Assembly: GCF_037963835.1 (NCBI RefSeq)
Contig: NZ_CP150145.1
Span: forward strand, 620,001-684,000
DNA length: 64,000 bases
From: Paenibacillus sp. FSL H8-0332
Lineage (GTDB): Bacteria > Bacillota > Bacilli > Paenibacillales > Paenibacillaceae
Direction of reading: 5' to 3'
The position numbers and the translations under genes were made by a program. The notes under the pieces are model-generated. The model did not search any database. It worked only from the letters and a program-made list of their open reading frames with translations, and was not told the DNA's origin. Positions 34,546-44,158 of the stretch are shown piece by piece (position 1 is the first letter of the stretch; each line of letters starts with the position of its first letter).

Positions 34546-36392
34546 ATCCGTTCACTCTCCACTACGATATCGATTTCCAGGCGGATAATTACCCCGCCTG
34601 CCTTCAGATTATCCACGGTCAGCAGGGCGTTATCCCCGCAGACCAGCCGCAGTCTGGCCAGCACATTCCCGAGGCCGATGCCCGCGCCCGGAGCATCGCG
34701 TCTGCTAGGGCTGTCCTGTCCGGCATTCTGCAGCAGTTCCCGTTCCTCAGCGGTGCTGGACTGCTCCAGCTCCTTGCGCAGCGCCTCCAGCCTGCCTGCC
34801 GGAATGGGGAGGCCATTGTTGGCGATGCTGATCTCCATCCGCTCAGGGGTTAGTCCAGTTACGTTAATCTCCATGTATCCGTCCTGCCGGCCAAGCTGGA
34901 AGCCGTGCTTGAAGTAATTCTCCACAATCGGCTGGAGGATCATTTTGGGCATCAGCGCCTGAAGCAGCGGCTCCTCCACCTCACAGCGGAAGCTGAACTT
35001 GTTCTCAAAACGCTCCTTCTGCAGCTGGATATACGCTTTGACATGGTCCAGCTCATTCTGGACCGTAACCACCTTCTCATCATTGTACATGCTGTAGCGC
35101 ATCATTTTGGCCAGAGCCGACAGCAGGCCGTAGATCTGCGGCACCTTCAGCTCCAGGGCCAGCGTACCGATAATCTGGAGAGTGTTGTTCAGAAAATGCG
35201 GATTAATCTGGGACTGGAGCGCCCTCAGCTCATTGGTCCGGCTCGCCAGCTCCAGTCTGTACTCCCGCAGAATGAGATTGTTGATCGTGTCCATCATACT
35301 GCGGAAATGCTCGGTGACCACCCCGATCTCGTCGTTGCCCGCCGGGCGGATCTCAATGTTGAGATTCCCGGTCTGGACCTGATTCATATACCGGGTCAAC
35401 TGCTTGATCGGCGCGGTAATCCGGAAGGAGACGAGGATCGTCAGAACAATGATCGTCACCAGCAGCAGCGCCAGCAGCAGCAGGTTGATGGCGGCGGCCT
35501 CCTTGGCTTCGCGGAACAGGTAGGAGACAGGAATCTGCTTGACGAGCGTCCAGCCGAGGCCGATGCTGTCGATCTTTTGATAGATGAATACAGAGCTGTC
35601 CTGTTCAAAATAACCCTGCATCTGCGTGCTGTCCGCAATCTGGCTGTTATACCAGGCGGCATTCAGCGGTTTGCCGAGCAATCCGGAATCATGGCTGTAG
35701 ACCAGCCTGCCGCTGCTGTCCACAAGATAAAGCTTCTCCTGATCCTGCTCGTACAACTGGTCTGCAATCTCACTGAGGGCAGCCAGCTTGACATCAATCG
35801 ACAGATAGCCGAGTGCCTGCGAGGTAGGGATGCGCTCGATTCTGCGGTGCAGCGTAAAGACCGGCTCCGGTATGAACTGCGTTAATGGCAGCCTTAGCCC
35901 GTAAGCATTGCTCAGATGCGTACTCTGCACGCTTACCGGAGAGCTTCCGCTCAGACTGGACTGGTGGTAGGGTGCAGCAGCCAGCCAGCGCTTGGGTGTT
36001 GTGTTGTCGGTAATCAGCGTAGCCTTCGAGTCTTTCACACTGTACAGGTACACCTGCGAGAGGTGGGGCAGCGAGGTAGAGATATAGCTGAGCGAGTTAT
36101 AGATGGCAATATCGGAGGACAGATCGTCGTACCCTGCTTCAAGCAGCCGGTAGAAATCGCCGTCAGAATACACGTTCAGCGACAGACGGTTGATCTCCTG
36201 CAGCAGACTGTTAATGTTCTTGTAGCCCTGATAGAGCAGATTCTTGTTCTCATCGACCGCCCGGTCCCGCAGCGACTTGGTGGTGTGGGAATAGCTGACA
36301 TACATCGTAGCCATAATGCAGATTAAGGTGGGCACAAGCAGGAAGACGATCAGCTTCGTGCGGATACTGGTCCATTTCATGGGGCGGGTCAC
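34542..36392 (-). CDS. YesM-like sensor histidine kinase
   Basis: A 616-residue membrane kinase with a first membrane helix at about 12-32, a dCache-like extracytoplasmic sensor (about 35-300), a second helix (about 310-330), HAMP, and the short His_kinase domain of the LytS/YesM class. The phospho-acceptor His399 is in QSQINPHFLNNTLQIIG, followed by the HATPase region 'PKMILQPIVENYFKHGF' and the terminal 'GIGLGNVLARLRLVCGD'. The start is uncertain: GTG at 36392 or ATG at 36380; neither has a strong ribosome binding site. It is divergent from the sugar ABC importer at 36513 and probably controls it with the YesN-like partner. Confidence 0.9.
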   Translation of the reverse strand: MTRPMKWTSIRTKLIVFLLVPTLICIMATMYVSYSHTTKSLRDRAVDENKNLLYQGYKNINSLLQEINRLSLNVYSDGDFYRLLEAGYDDLSSDIAIYNSLSYISTSLPHLSQVYLYSVKDSKATLITDNTTPKRWLAAAPYHQSSLSGSSPVSVQSTHLSNAYGLRLPLTQFIPEPVFTLHRRIERIPTSQALGYLSIDVKLAALSEIADQLYEQDQEKLYLVDSSGRLVYSHDSGLLGKPLNAAWYNSQIADSTQMQGYFEQDSSVFIYQKIDSIGLGWTLVKQIPVSYLFREAKEAAAINLLLLALLLVTIIVLTILVSFRITAPIKQLTRYMNQVQTGNLNIEIRPAGNDEIGVVTEHFRSMMDTINNLILREYRLELASRTNELRALQSQINPHFLNNTLQIIGTLALELKVPQIYGLLSALAKMMRYSMYNDEKVVTVQNELDHVKAYIQLQKERFENKFSFRCEVEEPLLQALMPKMILQPIVENYFKHGFQLGRQDGYMEINVTGLTPERMEISIANNGLPIPAGRLEALRKELEQSSTAEERELLQNAGQDSPSRRDAPGAGIGLGNVLARLRLVCGDNALLTVDNLKAGGVIIRLEIDIVVESERI

Positions 36393-36512
36393 ATCCAGGT
36401 CAATATTTTACACCCTAAAGATCACTTGCGTAGGTGTAAGAGGCTCTGCAAAAAACAGATAATATCTTTAGATCATAAACAAGTGAGTGAGTAAAAGAAA
36501 GGGGGGCCATAC

Positions 36513-37394
36513 ATGCGCAGCAATAAATTGTCCCAGTTCGGTCAGCAGGTATTTTTCGTTGGCCCGGCATTATTGTTTTTTACCTTGATCATGATTGTTC
36601 CGTTTCTGATGGGGATGTACTACTCCTTCACGGACTGGAACGGCGTATCCGGTAATGTAAGCTGGGTCGGCTTTGAGAATTTTAAAAGTATTTTTACGAA
36701 TGATCACGACTTCTGGTCATCCTTCTGGTTTACCGTGAGGTTCACCGTGCTGGGTGTGATCTTGACTAACGTAGTAGGCTTCTTCCTGGCCTATCTGTTG
36801 ACCAAACCTTTGAAGACACGGAATATGCTCCGGACCATTTTTTTCATGCCGAATGTGATCGGGGGCCTGCTGCTCGGGTTCATCTGGCAGTTCATCTTCA
36901 TCAAAGGCTTCGCCACTATGGGCGATCTTACCGGCCTGTCCTTCTTCAACCTTCCCTGGCTCGGGGATGCGACCACCGGCTTCTGGGCGATTGTCATGGT
37001 CTTCATCTGGCAGTCCTCCGGCTATCTGATGGTCATCTACATCGCTTCGCTCAGCAACGTCTCCAAAGAGGTGCTCGAAGCTGCCGAGATTGACGGAGCC
37101 TCCCGGATGCAGGTGCTGCGTAACATCATCCTTCCGCTGATTATGCCTGCGGTTACGATCGGACTGTTCCTGGCGATCTCCTGGTCCTTCAAGATGTTCG
37201 ATCTCAACCTCTCGCTGACCAAGGGCGGACCGTTCAAATCTACGGAATCTGTAGCGATGAACATCTATAACGAAGCCTTCCTGAACAACCGTTATGGTCT
37301 GGGTACGGCTAAGGCGCTGTTATTCTTCCTCATTGTAGCGCTGATCACTGTCATTCAGGTTCGTATAACGAAGAGCAAGGAGGTAGAAGCTTAA
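36513..37394 (+). CDS. Carbohydrate ABC transporter permease (first subunit)
   Basis: A 293-residue membrane subunit with six predicted helices of the MalF/UgpA type. The coupling motif 'EAAEIDGASRMQVLRNIILPLIMPA' (EAA loop) lies at about 190-215 and contacts the ATPase. It begins an operon of permease, permease and substrate-binding protein, with no ATPase gene, as is usual for carbohydrate importers served by a shared MsmX-like ATPase. The ribosome binding site is aaagggggg. The second permease start overlaps its stop (TAATG). Confidence 0.92.
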   Translation: MRSNKLSQFGQQVFFVGPALLFFTLIMIVPFLMGMYYSFTDWNGVSGNVSWVGFENFKSIFTNDHDFWSSFWFTVRFTVLGVILTNVVGFFLAYLLTKPLKTRNMLRTIFFMPNVIGGLLLGFIWQFIFIKGFATMGDLTGLSFFNLPWLGDATTGFWAIVMVFIWQSSGYLMVIYIASLSNVSKEVLEAAEIDGASRMQVLRNIILPLIMPAVTIGLFLAISWSFKMFDLNLSLTKGGPFKSTESVAMNIYNEAFLNNRYGLGTAKALLFFLIVALITVIQVRITKSKEVEA

Positions 37395-38227
37395 TGAATG
37401 CCAAGACCAAAAGCAGATGGAATATCGGCATTGAAGTGATTATGATCCTTCTGGCGCTTCTGTTCCTCTCTCCGTTCTACTTCCTGCTGGCGAATTCGGT
37501 GAAATCCTTCGGCGAGATTCTGAGCGACGCGGCAAGCTGGCCGCAGACCTTCATGTGGTCGAACTATGCGAATGCCTGGAAGCTGGCCCGGTTCTCCGAG
37601 GCCTTCCGCAACTCGCTGATCATTACGATCATCAGTGTAGCACTCATCTCGCTATTCAGCGCGATGGCGGCGTACCGCATGGTGCGTGCCAATAACCGGT
37701 TCAACCAGATTCTGCTGCTGCTGATGGTAGCGGCGATGGTGGTTCCGTTCCAGACGATTATGATTCCGATCCTGAAGGTTGTGAATGTCCTGGGCGTGAA
37801 CAACTCCTTCACAGGTCTCATTATCTCCCATCTGGGCCTTAGCATTCCGATGGCGATCTTCCTGTTCCACGGCTTCATCAAGTCCGTGCCGCTGGAGATT
37901 GAAGAGGCGGCTACGGTAGATGGCTGTAACCCGATCTCGGCGTTCTTCCGGATTGTATTGCCACTGCTGAAGCCGATGCTGATGACTATTATCGTGCTGA
38001 ATGCCCTGGGAATCTGGAATGACTATCTGCTGCCGTCCCTGATTCTTCAGGCACCCGGACTGCGTACGATTCCGCTGGCGACCTTCTCCTTCTTCGGCCA
38101 ATACACGAAGCAGTGGGATATGGCGCTTCCGGCACTGACCATCGGGATTGCCCCGATCGTCATCTTTTATCTGTTCATGCAGCGTTACATTGTTGAGGGA
38201 ATAGCGGCTGGCTCGGTGAAGGGTTAA
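37394..38227 (+). CDS. Carbohydrate ABC transporter permease (second subunit)
   Basis: A 277-residue MalG-type permease. Six membrane helices are visible, with the EAA loop 'EEAATVDGCNPISAFFRIVLPLLKPM' at about 175-200. ATG overlaps the last base of the previous stop codon, a sign of coupled translation. Partner of the preceding permease and the following binding protein. Confidence 0.92.
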   Translation: MNAKTKSRWNIGIEVIMILLALLFLSPFYFLLANSVKSFGEILSDAASWPQTFMWSNYANAWKLARFSEAFRNSLIITIISVALISLFSAMAAYRMVRANNRFNQILLLLMVAAMVVPFQTIMIPILKVVNVLGVNNSFTGLIISHLGLSIPMAIFLFHGFIKSVPLEIEEAATVDGCNPISAFFRIVLPLLKPMLMTIIVLNALGIWNDYLLPSLILQAPGLRTIPLATFSFFGQYTKQWDMALPALTIGIAPIVIFYLFMQRYIVEGIAAGSVKG

Positions 38228-38286
38228 TTCACCGGGCTCCCGTTCCACATAAGAAGCAGTTAAATTATTCAAGGGGGAAATATCAA

Positions 38287-39591
38287 ATGATGAAGAAACA
38301 TTCTGCACTGATGTTGTCATCCGTAATGCTAATGTCAGTAGTGCTCGCGGCTTGTGGCGGCAATGCCGATAAGTCTGCCTCAAATAATACTTCTAATGGA
38401 AGCGCTGGCAATAGCGGCGCTGTGAAGACCGTTAAGATTTTTCAGTTCAAGACCGAGATCGTGGAAGGCCTGAATGAGCTGAAGGTGGAATTCGAGAAAG
38501 AGCATCCTAACATCAAGCTGGATATCCAGACCGTGGGCGGCGGCGCAGACTATGGTGCAGCGCTCAAGACCAAATTCGCGTCCGGCGATGCTCCTGATAT
38601 TTTCAGTAACGGCGGGTATGCCGAAATGGCACTGTGGGCTGACAAACTGGAAGACCTGTCGGACCAGCCTTGGGTAAAGGATCTGATTCCACTTGCAGCA
38701 GAGCCTATGACCAAGGACGGCAAAACCTACGGGATGCCAATGAACCTTGAAGGAATCGGTTATGTATACAACAAGGACCTGTTCGCCAAAGCCGGGATTA
38801 CAGAGACGCCAAAAACCATTTCCCAGCTTGAAGAAGCAGCTAAGAAGCTACAGGCCATTAACGTAACTCCGTTTGGCAACGCCTATCAGGAATGGTGGCT
38901 GCTGGGGATTCAGGGGATTAGTGTAGCTTTTGCACAGCAGGATAATGTAGATGAATTCATCAAGGGCCTGAACGACGGAACTGCATCCATTGTGGGGAAT
39001 GAGAAGTTCAAGGATTGGAGCAACCTGTTGAACCTGACGGTAAAATACGGCCAGAAGAATCCTCTGACCACGGATGCTAACACTCACCTGGCGCTGTTCG
39101 CCAAGGGCGAAACGGCTATGATGCAGGAAGGCAACTGGGCACAGACGCTGGTGGACAACATTACGCCGAACATGAACATCGGGATGTTCCCGATGCCAAT
39201 CAACGACGATGCGGCCATGAACGATAAGCTGTCGGTGGGCGTTCCGGCGAACCTGGTAGTGAACAAGGAATCCGGCTCCAAGGAAGAAGCGAAGACGTTC
39301 CTGAACTGGCTGGTCACTTCGGATATGGGGAAAGAGTATATCGTGAAGAAATGGAAGTTCATTCCTGCGCTGTCCACCATTCCGGCAACTCCTGAGGATA
39401 TCGGTCTGCTGGGTGCGGATGTCTGGAATTATGTAAAAGAAGACAAGGTCTATGGATTGCAAGCATCCAAATTCCCTGATGGCGTCACTCAGGAATTCGC
39501 CAGCTCCATTCAGGAATTGATTGCCGGCAAAGTGGATGAAGCCGGCTGGGAGAAGGGCATGCAGGCTGCCTGGGATAAGCTGAAGAAATAA
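38287..39591 (+). CDS. Extracellular carbohydrate-binding lipoprotein (family 1 solute-binding protein)
   Basis: A 434-residue solute-binding lipoprotein. The signal peptide ends in the lipobox VLAAC with the lipidated Cys at residue 23. The rest follows family 1 sugar-binding proteins: 'IEVEFEKEHPNIKLDIQTV'-like text (here ELKVEFEKEHPNIKLDIQ), 'APDIFSNGGYAEMALWAD', 'YGMPMNLEGIGYVYNKDLF' and 'FAKGETAMMQEGNWAQ'. It presents an oligosaccharide to the two permeases upstream. The substrate is unknown, but the adjacent glycosidases suggest a plant-derived glycan. Confidence 0.93.
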   Translation: MMKKHSALMLSSVMLMSVVLAACGGNADKSASNNTSNGSAGNSGAVKTVKIFQFKTEIVEGLNELKVEFEKEHPNIKLDIQTVGGGADYGAALKTKFASGDAPDIFSNGGYAEMALWADKLEDLSDQPWVKDLIPLAAEPMTKDGKTYGMPMNLEGIGYVYNKDLFAKAGITETPKTISQLEEAAKKLQAINVTPFGNAYQEWWLLGIQGISVAFAQQDNVDEFIKGLNDGTASIVGNEKFKDWSNLLNLTVKYGQKNPLTTDANTHLALFAKGETAMMQEGNWAQTLVDNITPNMNIGMFPMPINDDAAMNDKLSVGVPANLVVNKESGSKEEAKTFLNWLVTSDMGKEYIVKKWKFIPALSTIPATPEDIGLLGADVWNYVKEDKVYGLQASKFPDGVTQEFASSIQELIAGKVDEAGWEKGMQAAWDKLKK

Positions 39592-39619
39592 GCAGCAGCG
39601 CTTAAGTAAGCGAAGCAAT

Positions 39620-39670
39620 GAAGGACGCTCCAGTCTCCCTCCGAATAGGAGAGAAGACAGGGCGTCCTTC
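39620..39670. other. Hairpin after the binding-protein gene
   Basis: gaaggacgc (39620-39628) pairs with gcgtccttc (39662-39670), but no T tract follows on either side, so it is not a standard terminator. It may protect the transcript end. Confidence 0.35.
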
Positions 39671-39697
39671 GTGTATCCGGTGGCGGAGGGCGATTCA

Positions 39698-39886
39698 TCA
39701 GACGGAAGGATAGCGTTGATTTCCAGAGGTGCGGGAGAGGGCAGGGGTAATCTGCGGAGTCTGGGACTGTGCTTGCCGCAGCCTGTCCAGCAGGTCATAG
39801 ACGGTGGTAATCTGCTTCGTATCTATAGCTAATGCGGTATCTTCCGGGCTGCCGGGGATCTTGAAATTCCACTGTTTATTTCCCAT
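39698..39886 (-). CDS. Small conserved-looking hypothetical protein
   Basis: A 62-residue protein starting at ATG 39886 with gaaggagtgatactc before it; the frame continues to 39937 but without a better site. It begins MGNKQWNFKIPGSPEDTA and contains 'TKQITTVYDLLDRLRQAQ', an amphipathic helix. It has no membrane segment and no motif I know. It lies between the importer operon and the LysR gene, with which it is divergent. Confidence 0.6.
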   Translation of the reverse strand: MGNKQWNFKIPGSPEDTALAIDTKQITTVYDLLDRLRQAQSQTPQITPALSRTSGNQRYPSV

Positions 39887-40005
39887 GAGTATCACTCCTT
39901 CTTTGGTATTTTTATCATAAGCTGTGGAGCGGATCATGTATAATGAAGGGAAATGATGGTGGCCATCACTGCGGCTGATGGGTGATCCGGGGGGAGCGAT
40001 GCAGC

Positions 40006-40932
40006 ATGGATACGGGTCTTCTCAAAGTGTTTCTAGCGGTTGCCGAAGAAGGAAGTATCTCAAAGGCAGCTCAAAGCCTGAACTATGTGCAGTCTAATGT
40101 GACCGCAAGAATCCAGCAGCTGGAGCAGGAGCTGAAGACTCCGCTGTTCTACCGGCATAGCCGGGGAATCACCTTGACCTCGGCCGGACGGACGTTCCTG
40201 GAGTATACGGTCAAGATTCTTAATCTGCTGGATGAGGCCAAGCTGGCGGTACTGGATTCGCCGGTTCCGACAGGCTCTATTAGCGTTGGCTCGGATACGA
40301 CGGCGGCAGTGTGGCTGCCTGCTATCCTGTCCACATACCGCGGGTGCTACCCGGATGTGGAAGTTCATCTTAAGGTTGGACGGGCGGGAGAGCTTCTCGA
40401 GTCGGTTCTGCAGCATAACGTGCAGGGGGCCTTGATGGACGGACCGGTGGAGCACCCGGAGCTTGTTCAGGAGCTGCTCATCCAGGAACGGATCGGGCTG
40501 GTGATTCCTGATACGATGGACTATCAGGGTATCCGCTCTGTTCATGACAAGACCCTGCTGATGCTGAATTCAGAATGTCTGTACCGGAGCAGGCTGGAGA
40601 GCTGGCTGGCGGAAGAGGGCGGACGGCTGGGCAAGGTAATGGAGTTCGGGACAATGGAAGGACTGCTCGGCTGCGTAAGGGCGGGAATTGGCTATGGGGT
40701 GCTGCCGTTATCCTATTTCACGCGGATGAATGTCACGGAGGGGATCCGGATCTATCCGTTCCCCGAGCAGTATGCAGAGGTGCCGACGGTATTCATCCGG
40801 CGGCGCGACCTCTATATGACGAGCGCGTTCCGGATGTTCATAGAAGAGCTGAAGGCAGGGCTGCCGGAAGCGGTGAGCGGTACAGACAGGCTGCAAGGCA
40901 GCGGCGGTGCCGTGGAGGAACAGGCGCAGTGA
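40006..40932 (+). CDS. LysR-family transcriptional regulator
   Basis: A 308-residue regulator. I chose ATG 40006 because ccggggggag lies nine bases before it. The N-terminal winged helix-turn-helix (about 1-60) has 'LAVAEEGSISKAAQSLNYVQSNVTARIQQLEQEL' in LysR form, followed by a substrate-binding domain of the periplasmic-binding type (about 90-300). The pattern around 'LYRHSRGITLTSAGR' is the typical linker. The effector is unknown. It ends at the terminator at 40969. Confidence 0.92.
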   Translation: MDTGLLKVFLAVAEEGSISKAAQSLNYVQSNVTARIQQLEQELKTPLFYRHSRGITLTSAGRTFLEYTVKILNLLDEAKLAVLDSPVPTGSISVGSDTTAAVWLPAILSTYRGCYPDVEVHLKVGRAGELLESVLQHNVQGALMDGPVEHPELVQELLIQERIGLVIPDTMDYQGIRSVHDKTLLMLNSECLYRSRLESWLAEEGGRLGKVMEFGTMEGLLGCVRAGIGYGVLPLSYFTRMNVTEGIRIYPFPEQYAEVPTVFIRRRDLYMTSAFRMFIEELKAGLPEAVSGTDRLQGSGGAVEEQAQ

Positions 40933-40968
40933 AATTATACGCGCAGTATAAGATCATATATTCATGCC

Positions 40969-41014
40969 GCAAAAGACGGATACCCCACTTAGGTGGAGGG
41001 TATCCGTCTTTTGC
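40969..41014. terminator. Bidirectional terminator between the LysR gene and the AraC gene
   Basis: gcaaaagacggataccc (40969-40985) pairs with gggtatccgtcttttgc (40998-41014), a perfect 17-bp stem, A-rich on one side and T-rich on the other. Confidence 0.85.
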
Positions 41015-41025
41015 ATGTTCAGGGG

Positions 41026-41862
41026 TTAGTGCAGCTTCCGGAACTGCTCCGGCGTAACCGCCGACTGCTTGCGGAAGGTGGCGACGAAATGGCTGACATC
41101 GCGGAAGCCGACCAGCTGCGAGATGGCCTTGACGGTAAGCAGAGGCTGGGCGACCAGCAGTTCCTTGCTCTTGCGGATACGTAGCCGGACGAAATAAGCA
41201 TAGGGCGAGAGCCCGAAGGTCTGCAGGAACAGGCTGTTCAGATATCTGCCGGACACCTCAAGCCGGGAGGCGAGATCACTGAGACCTATCTCGGGATCGC
41301 CATAATGGCTGTCCATCCATTTCAGCAGCGGCTGAAGCTTGTCTACATTGCGGGAGATCGCCGTGTTGTTATGCAGCTGCCCGTATTTGTTCAGGGTCAG
41401 CAGGAACCGGTAGGCATCGCTGGATTCGCCGAGGCTGAACATGTCATTCGAAGCATCGTGGCGGTCCAGCATCTCCTTCAGCATCCATTGCAGCGGCGCC
41501 CCGCTCTCCCAGCGGTAGAACAAGCTGGTGTTCATGCCAAGCGACTCCAGAATATGCCGGGCTGAAGTCCCGCCGAAGGTGAGATAATAGGTGCGCCATG
41601 CCTCGGATGAGAGTGCTTCATAGCGGTGCGGAGTACCGGGCATCAGCAGAATGCCGCTGCCTTCGGTGAGGGTGAGCTTCTTGTTGTCGAAGTGGAACAT
41701 CCCTTCGCCATACGCCGTTTGCAGCCAGTGATAGGTGTGATAGCCTTGCGGCCGGGATACTTTTTCCTGATCGGGATTATAGCCCATACTATCCAGCGTG
41801 ATGGGGAGCAGCTGGCCGCTCTCCTGGGCGAATACGATTCTGCGGACGGCATCCAGTGACAT
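41026..41862 (-). CDS. AraC-family regulator
   Basis: A 278-residue regulator with a cupin-type N-terminal domain (about 20-110, 'LLMPGTPHRYEAL') and an AraC HTH at the C-terminus (about 180-275): 'IGLSDLASRLEVSGRYLNSLFLQTFGLSP' and 'TVKAISQLVGFRDVSHFVATFRKQSAVTPEQFRK' in shortened form. Ribosome binding site aggagatgaacc. It is divergent from the GH42 beta-galactosidase gene (120 bases between the starts) and is probably its regulator. Confidence 0.9.
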   Translation of the reverse strand: MSLDAVRRIVFAQESGQLLPITLDSMGYNPDQEKVSRPQGYHTYHWLQTAYGEGMFHFDNKKLTLTEGSGILLMPGTPHRYEALSSEAWRTYYLTFGGTSARHILESLGMNTSLFYRWESGAPLQWMLKEMLDRHDASNDMFSLGESSDAYRFLLTLNKYGQLHNNTAISRNVDKLQPLLKWMDSHYGDPEIGLSDLASRLEVSGRYLNSLFLQTFGLSPYAYFVRLRIRKSKELLVAQPLLTVKAISQLVGFRDVSHFVATFRKQSAVTPEQFRKLH

Positions 41863-41981
41863 TCTGGTTCATCTCCTGTTGTTCCATATTATTATATTCA
41901 AATTCATTAATATTATATTTATAGCGATAGAGATAGAGATTAAAATAAGAATATACTTATACTATAAAGGATGTGCGTAGT

Positions 41982-44012
41982 GTGATCAACGAGAAGTTAC
42001 CTAAGATCTGGTACGGTGGAGATTATAACCCGGAGCAATGGGAGGCCCCGGTCTGGGCGGAGGACGAACGGATGTTCAAGCTCGCGGGCATTGACGTAGC
42101 AACCATCAACGTGTTCTCCTGGGCGCTGATTCAGCCGTCTGAGGATACGTACGATTTCAGTGGTCTGGATGAGTTAATCGACCGCTTATATAAGAACGGC
42201 ACATATGTATGTCTGGCTACGGGTACCGGGGCACATCCGGCCTGGATGGCTCACCGCTATCCGGAGGTAACCCGCGTGGATGTTCAGGGCCGGAAGCGTA
42301 AATTCGGCGGTCGCCACAACTCCAACCCGAACAGCGCAGTCTACCGCAAATATGCGTCATTGCTGGCCGGTAAGCTGGCTGAGCGCTATAAGGATCACCC
42401 GGGCCTGGTGGCCTGGCATATCTCCAATGAATATGGCGGATATGATTACTCCGAGCAGTCCGAGGCTGCTTTTCGTGTCTGGTTGAAGGACCGCTATGGA
42501 ACGCTGGATGCGCTCAACAAAGCCTGGAACACCCGGTTCTGGGGCCATACCTTCTATGACTGGGAGGAAATCGTTGTTCCGAATGAACTCAGTGAAGAGT
42601 GGGGCGGCAACCGGACCAACTTCCAGGGAATTTCTCTGGACTACCGCAGATTCATGTCGGATAGCCTGCTGGAATGCTACATCCTCGAATATGAGGCCAT
42701 CAAGGAGCACAGCAAGGATATTCCGGTTACGACCAATCTGATGGGTTTCTACCCGGAGCTGGATTATTTCAAATGGGCCAAATATCTGGATGTAATCTCT
42801 TGGGATAACTATCCGTCCTTGGACACCCCGGTCAGCTATACGGCGATGACGCATGATCTGATGCGCGGCCTGAAGAACGGCCAGCCGTTCATGCTGATGG
42901 AGCAGACGCCAAGCCAGCAGAACTGGCAGCCGTACAATTCCCTGAAGCGTCCCGGCGTCATGCGCCTCTGGAGCTATCAGGCGGTAGCGCGCGGTGCTGA
43001 CACCGTGCTGTTCTTCCAGCTGCGGCGGTCCATCGGCGCTTGCGAGAAATACCACGGAGCGGTCATTGAGCATGTAGGGCATGAGCATACCCGCGTATTC
43101 CGCGAATGTGCCGAGCTGGGCCGGGAGCTGGAAAGTCTGGGCGGCGAACTGCTGGATGCACGCAGTGCGGCGCAGATCGGGATTGTCTACGACTGGGAGA
43201 ACCGCTGGGCGCTTGATCTCTCCAGCGGCCCGTCTGTTGCACTGAAATATGTGGACGAGGTCCATAAGTATTATGATGCGCTCTATCAGCAGAATATTGA
43301 AGCGGATATGATCGGCGTAGAAGAGGATCTGTCGAAATATAAGATTGTCATTGCACCGGTGCTGTATATGGTGAAGCCGGGCTTCGCCGAGAAGGTCGAA
43401 GCCTTCGTCCAGGCAGGCGGCACCTTCATTACGACCTATTTCAGCGGCATCGTCAATGAGAACGATCTGGTCACGGTTGGCGGTTATCCTGGAGAGCTGC
43501 GCAAGGTTCTCGGCATCTGGGCCGAGGAGATCGACGCCCTGCTGCCGGGCATGAGCAATGAGATCGTGATGAACAAGGAGTGGGGCTCCCTTAACCGTTC
43601 ATATGGCTGCGATCTGCTCTGTGACCTGATTCATACCGAAGGCGCAGAAGTGCTCGCTGAATATGGTACGGACTTCTATAAAGGAATGCCGGCCCTGACC
43701 GTGAACCGCTTCGGCGCAGGCCAAGCCTATTATGTGGCGACAAGCCCGGATGCCGCCTTCCTGCGCGGATTCCTGGGGAACCTATGCGCTGATAACGGCA
43801 TTGCTCCACTGGTCAGCGCACCGGCAGGCATTGAATCCGTCCAGCGTGTGAAGGATGGCGTATCCTACCTGTTCCTGCTGAACCACGCCGCTGAGGATCT
43901 TAGTGCGGATATCGGCACCGGCGAGCGGACCGATCTGCTTACCGGGAAGAAGTTCAGCGGCTCCACTCCAGTTCCTGGGCGCGGCGTGCTGATTCTCTCG
44001 GATAAACAGTAA
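41982..44012 (+). CDS. Beta-galactosidase, glycoside hydrolase family 42
   Basis: A 676-residue enzyme that removes terminal beta-galactose from galactan or xyloglucan side chains. I start at GTG 41982, with aaagga ten bases upstream; the GTG at 41973 overlaps that site. Catalytic residues: acid/base Glu150 in WHISNEYGG and nucleophile Glu307 in MLMEQTPSQQNW; both are GH42 motifs. The N-terminal '(K)IWYGGDYNPEQWE' and 'NVFSWALIQPSEDTYDF' are also typical. The C-terminal part contains a trimerisation and a beta-domain. No signal peptide. A perfect terminator follows at 44031. Confidence 0.94.
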   Translation: MINEKLPKIWYGGDYNPEQWEAPVWAEDERMFKLAGIDVATINVFSWALIQPSEDTYDFSGLDELIDRLYKNGTYVCLATGTGAHPAWMAHRYPEVTRVDVQGRKRKFGGRHNSNPNSAVYRKYASLLAGKLAERYKDHPGLVAWHISNEYGGYDYSEQSEAAFRVWLKDRYGTLDALNKAWNTRFWGHTFYDWEEIVVPNELSEEWGGNRTNFQGISLDYRRFMSDSLLECYILEYEAIKEHSKDIPVTTNLMGFYPELDYFKWAKYLDVISWDNYPSLDTPVSYTAMTHDLMRGLKNGQPFMLMEQTPSQQNWQPYNSLKRPGVMRLWSYQAVARGADTVLFFQLRRSIGACEKYHGAVIEHVGHEHTRVFRECAELGRELESLGGELLDARSAAQIGIVYDWENRWALDLSSGPSVALKYVDEVHKYYDALYQQNIEADMIGVEEDLSKYKIVIAPVLYMVKPGFAEKVEAFVQAGGTFITTYFSGIVNENDLVTVGGYPGELRKVLGIWAEEIDALLPGMSNEIVMNKEWGSLNRSYGCDLLCDLIHTEGAEVLAEYGTDFYKGMPALTVNRFGAGQAYYVATSPDAAFLRGFLGNLCADNGIAPLVSAPAGIESVQRVKDGVSYLFLLNHAAEDLSADIGTGERTDLLTGKKFSGSTPVPGRGVLILSDKQ

Positions 44013-44030
44013 CCGGCTACACCGACGTTA

Positions 44031-44077
44031 AAAAAGCAGCGATTCTCCCGTAATAGGAGAATCGCTGCTTTTTGTTT
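44031..44077 (+). terminator. Intrinsic terminator after the GH42 gene
   Basis: aaaaagcagcgattctcc (44031-44048) pairs with ggagaatcgctgcttttt (from 44056), followed by gttttt. A near-perfect 18-bp stem. Confidence 0.92.
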
Positions 44078-44158
44078 TTGTATACTCCAGCATGAAAATG
44101 AGCAGCGCGCCTAAAAACAGAACGTCATCTGTTCATCTATTTAACAAATTTTAACGAA

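Noticed and set aside
34036..34917. Long plus-strand frames opposite the YesN/YesM genes (also 34905-35885 and 47232-48191)
   Set aside because: They are mirror frames of strongly supported minus-strand genes, without ribosome binding sites or domain patterns.
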